Assembly: GCF_022430545.2 (NCBI RefSeq)
Contig: NZ_CP092488.2
Span: forward strand, 4,898,001-4,962,000
DNA from: Mycobacterium paraterrae
GTDB lineage: Bacteria; Actinomycetota; Actinomycetes; Mycobacteriales; Mycobacteriaceae
Direction of reading: 5' to 3'
Length of the DNA: 64,000 bases
Shown: piece by piece, positions 8,446 through 20,086 of the stretch
How positions within the stretch are numbered: position 1 is the first letter of the stretch
Layout: every line of letters starts with the position of its first letter
The notes under the pieces: generated by a model
Told to the model about the DNA's origin: nothing
Database searches by the model: none
Seen by the model: the letters and a program-made list of their open reading frames with translations, nothing else
Made by a program: the position numbers and the translations under genes

Positions 8446-9330
8446 ATGAGCGACCAATCGGAAACTGCGGCCAGGCGTCGGCCGGCTCTGTCTCCGTCGC
8501 GGGCCGCGGACTTCAAGCAATGTCCCTTGCTCTACCGGTTCAGGGCCATCGACCGGTTGCCTGAGCCGCCATCCACCGCACAGGTGCGTGGATCAGTGGT
8601 GCACGCGGCGCTGGAGCAGCTCTACGGTCTACCCGCCGAGCAGCGTGGCCCGCAGACCGTCGACGCGTTGGTCGGCCCGGCGTGGGAGCAGGTGATCGCC
8701 GCCGAACCCGAGTTGGCTGAGCTGTGGGATGCCGAACAGCGGACCCTTCTGCTCGACGAGGCACGCAAGCTGATTTCCGGTTACTACAGCCTGGAGGACC
8801 CGACCCGGTTCGACCCCCAAAGTTGCGAGCAGCGCATCGAGGTGGAGCTGGCCGACGGGACACTGCTTCGCGGGATCATCGATCGCATCGACGTCGCGCC
8901 AACGGGCGAGTTGCGGGTGGTGGATTACAAGACCGGTAAAGCTCCGCCGGAGGCACGGGCCCTGGCCGAGTTCAAGGCCATGTTCCAAATGAAGTTTTAT
9001 GCGGTGGCGCTGCTGCGTTCCCGCGGTGTGCTGCCGACACGCCTGCGGCTGATCTATTTGTCCGACGGACAGCTGTTGGACTACTCCCCCGACGAAGCCG
9101 AGCTCCTGCGCTTCGAGAAGACGTTGATGGCGATCTGGCATGCCATCCAATCCGCCGGTGCAACAGGCGATTTCCGACCCCGCCCATCGAGGCTGTGCGA
9201 CTGGTGTGCGCACCAAACGCATTGCCCGGCCTTCGGCGGCACGCCGCCGCCGTACCCGGGCTGGCCGGAGGTCACCGACGACGGCAATCCCGGCGCCGTG
9301 CTGCAGCACAGCGCCGAGCCAGCCGCCTGA
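8446..9330 (+). CDS. RecB-family PD-(D/E)XK exonuclease with Fe-S type cysteines
   Basis: A 294-residue PDDEXK_1 nuclease like Rv2119. The core is visible as ELRVVDYKTGK, with the Asp and Lys of the active site, and an earlier VHAALEQL helix. One Cys near the N-terminus (FKQCPLLYRFR) and three near the C-terminus (CDWCAHQTHC) form the AddB/Cas4-type 4Fe-4S arrangement. Likely a stand-alone DNA-end processing nuclease; partner unknown. It ends 4 bp from the convergent oxidoreductase. Confidence 0.9.
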   Translation: MSDQSETAARRRPALSPSRAADFKQCPLLYRFRAIDRLPEPPSTAQVRGSVVHAALEQLYGLPAEQRGPQTVDALVGPAWEQVIAAEPELAELWDAEQRTLLLDEARKLISGYYSLEDPTRFDPQSCEQRIEVELADGTLLRGIIDRIDVAPTGELRVVDYKTGKAPPEARALAEFKAMFQMKFYAVALLRSRGVLPTRLRLIYLSDGQLLDYSPDEAELLRFEKTLMAIWHAIQSAGATGDFRPRPSRLCDWCAHQTHCPAFGGTPPPYPGWPEVTDDGNPGAVLQHSAEPAA

Positions 9331-9334
9331 GCGG

Positions 9335-10705
9335 CTATTCCAGCGGGGACATCTCCTGCAGCATTGTCGGGATCAACTCGCTCACCGTCGGGTGGATGTG
9401 CATGGTGCGGGCCAGCGTGGTGTAGGGCGCCTTCGCCGACATCGTGTCGAGGATCCCGTGAATGGCTTCATCGCCGCCCACGCCCAGGATGGCCGCCCCG
9501 AGGATCTGCTTTGTCTCGGCGTCGACGACGACCTTCATGAAGCCTTGGGTCTCACCCTTTTCCACGGCCCGCCCGACGCGCGTCATCGGCCGCTGTCCGA
9601 CCAGCGCGGGGCGCCCCGAGGCACGCACCTGCTCGACGGTCATCCCGGCGCGTCCCAGCGGCGGGTCGATGTAGAGCGCGTAGGTAGAAATCCGGTCGCT
9701 CACCCTGCGCGGGTCGTCATCGAGCAGGTTTGCCGCCACGATCTCGAAGTCGTTGTAGGAGGTGTGGGTGAATGCGCCTTTGCCGTTGCAGTCGCCCATC
9801 GCCCAGATGTGTTCGACGTTGGTTCGCAGTTGATCGTCGACGGTGATGTAGCCGCGGTCGTCGGTCCCGACGCCAGCCCGATCGAGATCGAGATCATCGG
9901 TATTGGGTCGTCGCCCCACCGCCAACAGCAGGTGGCTGCCCGCAATAGGTGCGGCGCCGGTCCGCGGCGTTAGCTCGAACCCGTTGTCGCGTTTGGCTAC
10001 TCGGACATTGTCGGCTTCGACGATGATGTCGATGCCCTCACCCTCCAAGATCTCCCGAATGGCGTCGGATACGTCGTTGTCTTCGCGGGAGGCCAGCCGC
10101 GGACCCTTTTCGACCACGGTGACGCGCGCGCCGAAACGGCGATACATCTGCGCGAATTCCAGCGCGATGTAGCTGCCGCCGACGATCACGAGATGTTCGG
10201 GCACCGTGTCGAGTTCGAGGATCGAGACATTGGTGAGGTAGTCGACGTCGGCCAGACCGGGGATGTCGGGGATTACGGCACGCCCGCCGACGTTGAGGAA
10301 GATCCGGTCGGACTGCAACGTGTCGTCTCCGACCAACAGCGTGTGCGGGTCGGAGAACCGGGCATGACCGCGAAAGACCGTGCAGCCGTCCATGCCGTCC
10401 AGCCAACCTTCGATACCGTTGCGGTCGTCGAGCACGACGCCGTCCTTGCGCGCCTTGACTTTCGACATGTCGACGCTGATCTCGCCCGTCCGTACACCGA
10501 AGTCAGAGCCGCGGCGAGCCAAGTGCGCGGCGTAGGCACTGGCCACCAGCGTCTTGGTCGGGATGCATCCGGTGTTGACGCAGGTGCCGCCGAACAGTTT
10601 GCGCTCCACCATCGCCACGGTCTTCCCGGCGGCGGTCAGTCGCCCGGCTAGTGGCGGCCCGGCCTGGCCGGCACCCACCACGATCGCATCGAAACGCTGT
10701 GTCAC
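9335..10705 (-). CDS. class I pyridine nucleotide-disulfide oxidoreductase (mercuric reductase-like)
   Basis: A 456-residue FAD enzyme with an N-terminal GAGQAGPPLAG Rossmann motif, the redox pair in GGTCVNTGCIPTK, an NAD(P) site VIVGGSYIALEFAQ and the C-terminal dimerisation motif HIHPTVSELIP. No extra N-terminal metal-binding domain or C-terminal Cys pair is present, so mercury reduction is not supported; the family also includes uncharacterised disulfide reductases. It overlaps the DUF4126 gene by 4 bp. I do not recall it at this place in M. tuberculosis. Confidence 0.88.
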   Translation of the reverse strand: MTQRFDAIVVGAGQAGPPLAGRLTAAGKTVAMVERKLFGGTCVNTGCIPTKTLVASAYAAHLARRGSDFGVRTGEISVDMSKVKARKDGVVLDDRNGIEGWLDGMDGCTVFRGHARFSDPHTLLVGDDTLQSDRIFLNVGGRAVIPDIPGLADVDYLTNVSILELDTVPEHLVIVGGSYIALEFAQMYRRFGARVTVVEKGPRLASREDNDVSDAIREILEGEGIDIIVEADNVRVAKRDNGFELTPRTGAAPIAGSHLLLAVGRRPNTDDLDLDRAGVGTDDRGYITVDDQLRTNVEHIWAMGDCNGKGAFTHTSYNDFEIVAANLLDDDPRRVSDRISTYALYIDPPLGRAGMTVEQVRASGRPALVGQRPMTRVGRAVEKGETQGFMKVVVDAETKQILGAAILGVGGDEAIHGILDTMSAKAPYTTLARTMHIHPTVSELIPTMLQEMSPLE

Positions 10706-11190
10706 AGAGCGGCAATGACGGCGGCAAGCGCGAATCCGCCACCGACCGCGATGGCGTCTTCAAGAAGCGCGGCCGGCAGGTCGCGGCCGAATGAGCCGGC
10801 CAGCCGGGCTCGCCCGTGGTATCCGAGCAGCGTGCCCGCCGCCGCACCGACCACGCCGGCGCCGAGTGCGCTCCAGGTCACCGACCACACGGTGCCCACC
10901 ACGGCTCCGGCGAACCCACCCGAGACGAGCCGAGCGATGAACGACGGCGGTGCGGTGCGGGGCGGTGTCTTGGGCTGCTTGTCGAGGAACAGCTCGCCCG
11001 CCGCCAGCACGCTAAAGATGATGGCAGTAATGAACTTTCCGACCCAGGACGCCCAGGTGTTGTTCAAGTTGATCCAGTGCAACGCCGCCGCCCATGACAC
11101 CACTGCCGGCGCGGTGAACGCTCGCAGGCCGGCGACCACGCCGATTCCAAGGGCAAGAAGCAAGACATAGAAATGGGTGGTGTGCGACAT
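10702..11190 (-). CDS. DUF4126 integral membrane protein
   Basis: A 162-residue hydrophobic protein with about four membrane segments and two glycine-rich repeats (GVVAGLRAFTAPAVVSW and GVVGAAAGTLLGYHGRA), typical of DUF4126. Matches Rv2120c by position. Its stop overlaps the ATG of the flavin oxidoreductase (ATGA), so the two are probably co-translated. Function unknown. Confidence 0.85.
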   Translation of the reverse strand: MSHTTHFYVLLLALGIGVVAGLRAFTAPAVVSWAAALHWINLNNTWASWVGKFITAIIFSVLAAGELFLDKQPKTPPRTAPPSFIARLVSGGFAGAVVGTVWSVTWSALGAGVVGAAAGTLLGYHGRARLAGSFGRDLPAALLEDAIAVGGGFALAAVIAAL

Positions 11191-11275
11191 CGCTTCCCCT
11201 CCTCAGGGATGGGCCAACAACCGCGGATGTAGCCGGACGCTAACACAGGAACGCCCTCGAAGGGAGGCGTGGCAG

Positions 11276-12157
11276 TTAGAAGCGGAAGAACCGGACACTG
11301 GACGCCAGTATTGCTTTGGCGCCGATCGCGGCCAGTTGGTCCATTAACGCGTTGACTCCCCGTCGCGGTACAAGCGCGCGCACCGCTGCCCAATCGGGAT
11401 CGGCGAGCGGGGAGATCGTCGGTGACTCCAACCCGGGCGTGATCGCGGTCGCCTGGTCGAGAACTGAACGGGGACAGTCGTAGTCCAGCATCAGGTACTG
11501 CTGGCCGAATACCACGCCCTGCACTCGCGCGACAAATTGGTCACGGGCTACGACGTCCGGCCGCTCCGCCGCGTGCGGATCGATCTGCTCGATCAGCACA
11601 GCCTCGGAATCGCAGACCGTTTCGCCGAATGCGACAAGATTGTGCAGGTTCAGGGTGCGACCCGAGCCCACCACGTCTGCAATGGCGTCGGCCACGCCGA
11701 GTTGGATCGAGATCTCCACGGCGCCGTCGAGCCGGATCACCGTTGCGTCAATACCGCGCGCCTTCAAGTCATCTCGCACGATATTCGGATAGGCGGTCGC
11801 GATTCGCTTGCCGGCAAGGTCGTCAATGGTCCACCGGGTGCCGGCCGGCGCGGCGTAACGGAATGTCGACGAGCCGAAGCCCAGCGCGAGACGTTCGTGC
11901 ACGGGTGCGCGGGACTCACGCGCCAAATCCCGCCCGGTGATGCCGAAGTCGAGCTCGCCGGAGCCGACGTAGATCGCGATGTCCTTGGGCCGCAGGAAAA
12001 AGAATTCGACGTGGTTGTGCGGATCGATGACGGTCAGGTCTTTGGGATCGGTGCGGCGGCGGTATCCGGCCTCGGACAGAATCTCGACGGCCGACTCGCT
12101 GAGCGCTCCCTTGTTGGGAACCGCCACTCGCAGGTTCGTGGATTCGTGCGCGGTCAT
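11276..12157 (-). CDS. hisG: ATP phosphoribosyltransferase HisG
   Basis: First enzyme of histidine biosynthesis, joining ATP and PRPP; long-form HisG with a C-terminal ACT-like regulatory domain that binds histidine. The 293-residue protein starts with LRVAVPNKGALSESAVEIL after eight extra residues and contains DFGITGRDLA and VADAIADVVGSG, the PRPP loop region. It directly abuts hisE (TAG then ATG), so the two reactions are encoded together, away from the main his operon. Confidence 0.96.
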   Translation of the reverse strand: MTAHESTNLRVAVPNKGALSESAVEILSEAGYRRRTDPKDLTVIDPHNHVEFFFLRPKDIAIYVGSGELDFGITGRDLARESRAPVHERLALGFGSSTFRYAAPAGTRWTIDDLAGKRIATAYPNIVRDDLKARGIDATVIRLDGAVEISIQLGVADAIADVVGSGRTLNLHNLVAFGETVCDSEAVLIEQIDPHAAERPDVVARDQFVARVQGVVFGQQYLMLDYDCPRSVLDQATAITPGLESPTISPLADPDWAAVRALVPRRGVNALMDQLAAIGAKAILASSVRFFRF

Positions 12158-12439
12158 CTACAGCTTCCGATACACGTCGTCGAGGGTGAGCCCGCGCGCG
12201 ATCATCAGCACTTGGGCCCAGTACAGCAACTGGCTGATCTCCTCGGCCAGCGCCTCGTCGGATTCGTGCTCGGCGGCCAACCACACTTCGCCGGCCTCCT
12301 CCAGGATCTTCTTGCCCAGGTTGTGCACACCGCTGTCCAGCGCTGCGACGGTGCCGCTGCCCGGTGGACGGGTGCGGGCGCGTTCGCCGAGTTCGGCAAA
12401 CAGATCCTCGAAGGTCTTCACGGCCAGCGATTGTTTCAT
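12158..12439 (-). CDS. hisE: phosphoribosyl-ATP pyrophosphatase HisE
   Basis: Second step of histidine biosynthesis, an all-alpha MazG-like pyrophosphatase. The 93-residue protein has the metal-binding helix ILEEAGEVWLAAEHES followed by EEISQLLYWAQVLM. It is immediately upstream of hisG. Length and order match mycobacterial hisE-hisG. Confidence 0.95.
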   Translation of the reverse strand: MKQSLAVKTFEDLFAELGERARTRPPGSGTVAALDSGVHNLGKKILEEAGEVWLAAEHESDEALAEEISQLLYWAQVLMIARGLTLDDVYRKL

Positions 12440-12466
12440 GCGCAGCTGATCGAAGTCACGGCGGTT

Positions 12467-13954
12467 TCAGCTGGCTGCGAGTGAGCCGCCTGAATGCGGC
12501 ACCTCGTCGGGCATATCTTCCAATGACATGCCATTGGTCTCCCGTACCCAACGCCAGACGAAGAACAGTGACAGCACAGCGCATAGCGTGTAGCAGCCGT
12601 AGGCGACCGGAAGCACGTGACGCAGAGCGGGAAACGTCACTGCGATGGTCCAGTTCGCCATCCACTGCACTCCCGAGGCCAGACCCAGCGCCGCCGACCG
12701 GATCCGGTTGGGGAACATCTCGCCCAGCAGCACCCACAGCACCGGCCCCCAGGACACCGCGAACGAGACGACGAACAAGTCGGCCGCCACCAACGCGACG
12801 ATCCCGGCAGCCCCGTCGAGCCGTGGCCGACCGTCGTGGACGGATGCCCCGGCGAAGACCACCGTCATCGTGATCAGCATCAGCGACATGCCCGTCGACC
12901 CCGCAAGCAGCAGGGGCCGACGTCCCAGCCGGTCGATCAGCGCGATCGCCACCAACGTGATCAGCACGTTGACCCCGGTGGTGACCAGGCCGATGGTGAA
13001 CGACGACTTCTCGCCGAAACCGACCGTCTCCCAAAGTAAATCGGAGTAGTTGAAGATCACATTGATCCCGACGAACTGCTGGAAGACCGCCAGCCCCAGA
13101 CCGACCCAGACGATGCCGTACAGCCCGCCGGTCGGCTTGCGCAGATCACGCCATGACTGCGGCCTCTCCTGCTCGAGGGTGTCGGCGATCCGGGCGATCG
13201 TGCGCTCTGCGTCGCGTTCACCCAACAGCGTGCGGAGCACTTGGGTGGCCTGCGAGATACGTTGACGGGCAACCAGATAACGCGGCGACTCGGGAATGGT
13301 GAACAGCAGCACCAGGTAGACCAGCGCCAGCACCAACTCGGTGAGAAAGGTCCAGCGCCACGCCACCAGGCCCAGCAGTGGCTTATCCGGGCCACCGGCG
13401 AGGTGCAGCGGCACCCACGTCCAGGCCAGTGCCACGAACAGACCGCAGACGATCGCCAACTGCTGCAGCGAACCGAGCCGGCCGCGGAAACGTGGCGGCG
13501 AAACCTCGGCGATGTAAGCGGGAGCGGCCACCGAGGAGAAGCCGATCCCGATACCGCCGATGAGGTGGAAGGCGATGAACATCCAGATGCTGCTCGCCAA
13601 GCCGGCACCGAGCCCGCACACGAAAAACGACGCGGCCGACAGCTTCAGCAGTGCCAGCCGGCCCAGCCGGTCGCCGATTCGGCCGGCCCAGACCGCCCCG
13701 AGCGCGGCACCGAGCACGCCTGAAGCCGCGGCAAAGCCGAGAATCCCGTTGCCGATGTGGAAGGTGGCCTGCAAAGCCTTCACCGCACGGTTGGTCGTCG
13801 AGATGTCGAAGCCGAACAGGAATCCGCCGATCGCGGCCACCGAGGTGTAACGGATCGCGGCGCCGAAGGCTGCCCGCGCGGCTCGCGGGTCGACGGGCAG
13901 GTCTTCGTGCGCGGCCGGCAGCGGCTGGCCGGCGACGTGTTCGTCAGCGCCCAA
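12467..13954 (-). CDS. sugar porter family MFS transporter
   Basis: A 495-residue, 12-helix major facilitator of the sugar porter family. Signature motifs are GRIGDRLGR after helix 2, RFRGRLGSLQQ, PESPRYLV at the central loop, QQFVGINVIFNYS in helix 7 and DRLGRRPLLL in the second half. It probably takes up a hexose or polyol by proton symport; the substrate cannot be told. The only start near the beginning is TTG at 13954, which is uncertain. It is 6 bp downstream of metH on the same strand. Confidence 0.88.
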   Translation of the reverse strand: MGADEHVAGQPLPAAHEDLPVDPRAARAAFGAAIRYTSVAAIGGFLFGFDISTTNRAVKALQATFHIGNGILGFAAASGVLGAALGAVWAGRIGDRLGRLALLKLSAASFFVCGLGAGLASSIWMFIAFHLIGGIGIGFSSVAAPAYIAEVSPPRFRGRLGSLQQLAIVCGLFVALAWTWVPLHLAGGPDKPLLGLVAWRWTFLTELVLALVYLVLLFTIPESPRYLVARQRISQATQVLRTLLGERDAERTIARIADTLEQERPQSWRDLRKPTGGLYGIVWVGLGLAVFQQFVGINVIFNYSDLLWETVGFGEKSSFTIGLVTTGVNVLITLVAIALIDRLGRRPLLLAGSTGMSLMLITMTVVFAGASVHDGRPRLDGAAGIVALVAADLFVVSFAVSWGPVLWVLLGEMFPNRIRSAALGLASGVQWMANWTIAVTFPALRHVLPVAYGCYTLCAVLSLFFVWRWVRETNGMSLEDMPDEVPHSGGSLAAS

Positions 13955-13960
13955 AGGGGC

Positions 13961-17710
<3,750 letters not shown>

Positions 17711-17719
17711 GCATGCATT

Positions 17720-17736
17720 CCTTCCGTAGCGGAAGG
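17720..17736 (-). promoter_or_regulatory. hairpin masking the metH ribosome binding site
   Basis: In the metH message CCUUCCG-CUA-CGGAAGG forms a perfect 7-bp stem whose 3' strand is the ribosome binding site, 10 nt before the GTG. The first bases of its 5' strand are also the end of the pseudoknot strand of the upstream riboswitch-like element. The two structures exclude each other, as in a translational switch. Confidence 0.65.
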
Positions 17737-17813
17737 CGTCCTTGACTCTGCCGAGCGTGGCGGATTCCTGGGGGCACCGGCCCCCCGAAATAACCGTTGC
17801 AACGCCTCTCGAC
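17734..17813 (-). promoter_or_regulatory. candidate S-adenosylhomocysteine (SAH) riboswitch in the metH leader
   Basis: The message reads GUCGAG, AGGCGUU, GCAACGG, a GGGGGC/GCCCCC-type hairpin, CCACG, CUCGGC, a 9-nt spacer and GACGCCU. GUCGAG pairs with CUCGGC (P1) and AGGCGUU pairs with GACGCCU as a pseudoknot. The core GAG.(A)GGCGUUGCAAC followed by CCA.GCUCG is close to the known SAH riboswitch core (GAGGAGCGCUGCAA and CCAGGCUCG). Known members raise expression of ahcY or metH when SAH accumulates; that role fits this gene. Identification is by eye. Confidence 0.7.
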
Positions 17814-18048
17814 GGTGAAAAGTCTACGTCGTCACCCGACGTCTGGACGCCCTGCTCGACCCGACCGCGCGGTGACCTTTACCCCGCTTCGCGCATCGGA
17901 TCGGCAATGTCGCAATTATCAAGGTTAACGAGACTGCGGCCGAAGGTATTTCGTCGCCAAGACCTCGGTGTCTTGGGTGTGAGCATTCGGTCGCGTCATC
18001 TCAACAAGCATAGCTCAGCTATGCAAATTTCGCCCTTGCTGAGGGCTC

Positions 18049-18152
18049 GGTGGCCGCTTCCTCCTCCCGCGGCACACCGTGGGCATCGTCACCGACCGGC
18101 CCCTGGTGGCCGCCTCCTCCTCCCACGCACACCGTGGGCATCGTCACCGACC
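18049..18152 (-). repeat. MIRU-like tandem repeat upstream of the PAC2 gene
   Basis: Two near-identical 48-49 bp units occur at 18049-18097 and 18105-18152, a 56-bp period. On the minus strand each reads GGTGACGATGCCCACGGTGT and then GGGAGGAGGAAGCGGCCACC, the GTGACGATGC to GAGGAGGA.GCGGC plan of mycobacterial interspersed repetitive units. The two copies differ at a few positions. Confidence 0.65.
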
Positions 18153-18177
18153 GCGCGCCTCGAACATGATCACGCCG

Positions 18178-18183
18178 TACGCT
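18178..18183 (+). promoter_or_regulatory. -10 element of a likely leaderless transcript
   Basis: TACGCT fits the mycobacterial TANNNT -10 consensus and is followed by 6 nt and then GTG at 18190. That spacing would put the transcription start at the start codon, giving a leaderless mRNA, a common arrangement in mycobacteria. Confidence 0.45.
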
Positions 18184-18189
18184 AATTGC

Positions 18190-19068
18190 GTGACCTCGCC
18201 AGACGTCAGCGCCTCATTTCCCGACCTGCACAACACGATCGTTGTGGCTGCGTTCGAGGGATGGAATGACGCCGGAGACGCGGCCAGCGACGCACTCGAG
18301 CATCTCGACGCCATCTGGGAGGCCGACCCGATCGTCGAAATCGACGACGAGGCCTACTACGACTACCAAGTGAATCGCCCGGTGATCCGCCAGGTCGACG
18401 GGGTCACCCGGGAGTTGGTGTGGCCGTCCATGCGGATCTCGCACTGCCGCCCGCCCGGCACCGATCGCGACATCGTGCTGATGCACGGCGTCGAGCCGAA
18501 CATGCGCTGGCGCACGTTTTGCGCGGAGCTGCTGGCCGTGGCCGACAAGCTGAACGTCGACACCGTGGTGATCCTGGGTGCACTGCTGGCCGACACGCCG
18601 CACACTCGGCCGGTGCCGGTATCGGGGGCGGCCTACTCCCCCGAGTCGGCCCGCCGGTTCGGACTGCAGGAAACCCGCTACGAGGGCCCGACTGGCATCG
18701 CCGGGGTGTTCCAGGACGCCTGCGTGATGGCCGGGATACCGGCCGTCACCTTCTGGGCGGCGGTGCCGCACTACGTGTCCCAGCCGCCCAATCCGAAGGC
18801 GACGGTTGCGCTGCTGCGCCGGGTCGAGGAAGTGCTGGACATCGAAGTGCCGCTGGCTGATTTGCCCGCCCAGGCCGAGGAGTGGGAGCAGGCAGTCACT
18901 GAGATGACGACCGACGACGACGAGATCGCCGAATACGTCCAGTCGTTGGAGCAGCGCGGCGACGCCGAGGTCGACATGAACGAGGCGCTGGGCAAAATCG
19001 ACGGCGACGCGTTGGCCGCCGAGTTCGAGCGCTACCTGCGACGCCGACGCCCCGGCTTCGGGCGCTAG
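18190..19068 (+). CDS. PAC2 family protein (Rv2125-like)
   Basis: A 292-residue protein of the PAC2 family, related to proteasome assembly chaperone 2. It begins MTSPDVSASFPDLHNTIVVA and contains the family stretch AAFEGWNDAGDAASDALEHL, then VDTVVILGALLADTPHTRP. A role in assembling the mycobacterial proteasome has been suggested from the family name and genome neighbourhood, but nothing in the sequence proves it. GTG 18190 is chosen because a -10 element lies right before it. Convergent with an SDR gene. Confidence 0.88.
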   Translation: MTSPDVSASFPDLHNTIVVAAFEGWNDAGDAASDALEHLDAIWEADPIVEIDDEAYYDYQVNRPVIRQVDGVTRELVWPSMRISHCRPPGTDRDIVLMHGVEPNMRWRTFCAELLAVADKLNVDTVVILGALLADTPHTRPVPVSGAAYSPESARRFGLQETRYEGPTGIAGVFQDACVMAGIPAVTFWAAVPHYVSQPPNPKATVALLRRVEEVLDIEVPLADLPAQAEEWEQAVTEMTTDDDEIAEYVQSLEQRGDAEVDMNEALGKIDGDALAAEFERYLRRRRPGFGR

Positions 19069-19145
19069 GCCGTCAGGGCTTGTCGCGGCCCGGGGTTGGA
19101 GCGTCCGACCCGGCACGAACGTGCACAGAATGCCGGTTCGCCCCG

Positions 19146-19166
19146 GCGTGTCGTGTACAGACACGC
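19146..19166. terminator. hairpin between convergent PAC2 and SDR genes
   Basis: GCGTGTC-GTGTACA-GACACGC is a perfect 7-bp inverted repeat located between two converging genes, so it could end transcription from both sides. The preceding 12 bases GGCGTGTCGTGT are shared with the large inverted repeat near 4135. Confidence 0.5.
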
Positions 19167-19188
19167 ACGCTCGCGCGAGTGACGGGGC

Positions 19189-20070
19189 TCAAGGCTTGTC
19201 GAACTTGGCGTTGTACGAGCTGGTCGACCGGCCCAACGCGGCGACCTCGGCGTCCATCCGCGGCAGGATTTCCTTCGCGGTCCTGGTGACCGCGCCCTCG
19301 CCGACCGGGGTCGACAGCAGCGGCTTGAGCCAGCGGAACCAGGCCACCCAACCAGGACAGTAGACCCGGCGCTTGCGCTGCTCGATGCCCTTGACGAAGG
19401 CGTCCGCGCAGGCGTCGACAGACGTGGTCTTGTTCAGCGGCCAGGGCAGCTTGGCCAGCAGCTCGGTGAACGACGGCAGGTCGGCCTTGCTGTCGCGGAC
19501 GAGCGCGGTGTCGATCCAGGACATGTGGGCCGAACCGACCGTGACGCCGTGGCCGGCGACCTCCAGGCGTAACGCATGGGCGAGGTGCTCGACACCGGCC
19601 TTCGACGCGTCGTAGGGGCTCATGCCCGGGGCGGCGGCGAACGCGGCCAGCGACGAGACGATCAGCACATAGCCCTTGCGCCCGATCACCGCCGGAAGTG
19701 TCGCGCGCACGGTGTTGAAAACCCCGACCAGATTGACGTCGATAACCCGCTGAAATGCCTTCGGGTCGACTTGCAACACCGAGCCGTAGCTGGCGATACC
19801 GGCGTTGGCGACGACCACGTCGATACCGCCGAACTTCTTGACGGCGGCTTCCGCGGCGGACTCCATAGCGGAAAGGTCACAGACGTTGGCCACCACGGTC
19901 AGGACATGCTCCTCGCCGCCGAGTTCGTCGGCGATGGCCGACAGCGCGGCGGCGTCCAGGTCGGTCAGCACCAGCTTGGCACCGCGGGCGTGCAGCCGAC
20001 GAGCCGCCTCAGCGCCGATCCCGTGGGCGCCACCGGTGATGAATATGACTTGCGAGTTCACTGACGTCAT
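19189..20070 (-). CDS. short-chain dehydrogenase/reductase (Rv2129c-like)
   Basis: A 293-residue classical SDR that probably reduces or oxidises a carbonyl/alcohol with NAD(P). Cofactor motif TGGAHGIGAEAARRL is near the N-terminus, NAGIAS follows strand 4, and the active site is Ser in IVSSLAAFAAAPG with Tyr-Lys in YDASKAG. The C-terminal 60 residues extend past the Rossmann core (RRVYCPGWVAWFRWLKPLL) and may be membrane-associated. It lies 16 bp downstream of mshC. Substrate unknown. Confidence 0.9.
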   Translation of the reverse strand: MTSVNSQVIFITGGAHGIGAEAARRLHARGAKLVLTDLDAAALSAIADELGGEEHVLTVVANVCDLSAMESAAEAAVKKFGGIDVVVANAGIASYGSVLQVDPKAFQRVIDVNLVGVFNTVRATLPAVIGRKGYVLIVSSLAAFAAAPGMSPYDASKAGVEHLAHALRLEVAGHGVTVGSAHMSWIDTALVRDSKADLPSFTELLAKLPWPLNKTTSVDACADAFVKGIEQRKRRVYCPGWVAWFRWLKPLLSTPVGEGAVTRTAKEILPRMDAEVAALGRSTSSYNAKFDKP

Positions 20071-20086
20071 GGCGGCAACCTACCTG

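Larger units (their letters stand above)
17814..18189. other. intergenic region between metH leader and PAC2 gene
   Basis: This 376-bp divergent space holds an inverted repeat GCATAGC-TCA-GCTATGC at 18008-18024, which could be an operator, and two MIRU-like units. A start-proximal -10 element for the PAC2 gene lies at its right end. I see no convincing protein-coding gene in it. Confidence 0.55.

Noticed and set aside
9335..10705. Mercury resistance gene merA
   Set aside because: No N-terminal heavy-metal domain, no C-terminal vicinal Cys pair and no merR or transport genes nearby.
17711..17820. Cobalamin riboswitch before metH
   Set aside because: B12-box conserved bases (GCCACUG and downstream AGUCAGGA) are not in the expected places, while P1, the pseudoknot and the core fit an SAH riboswitch better.
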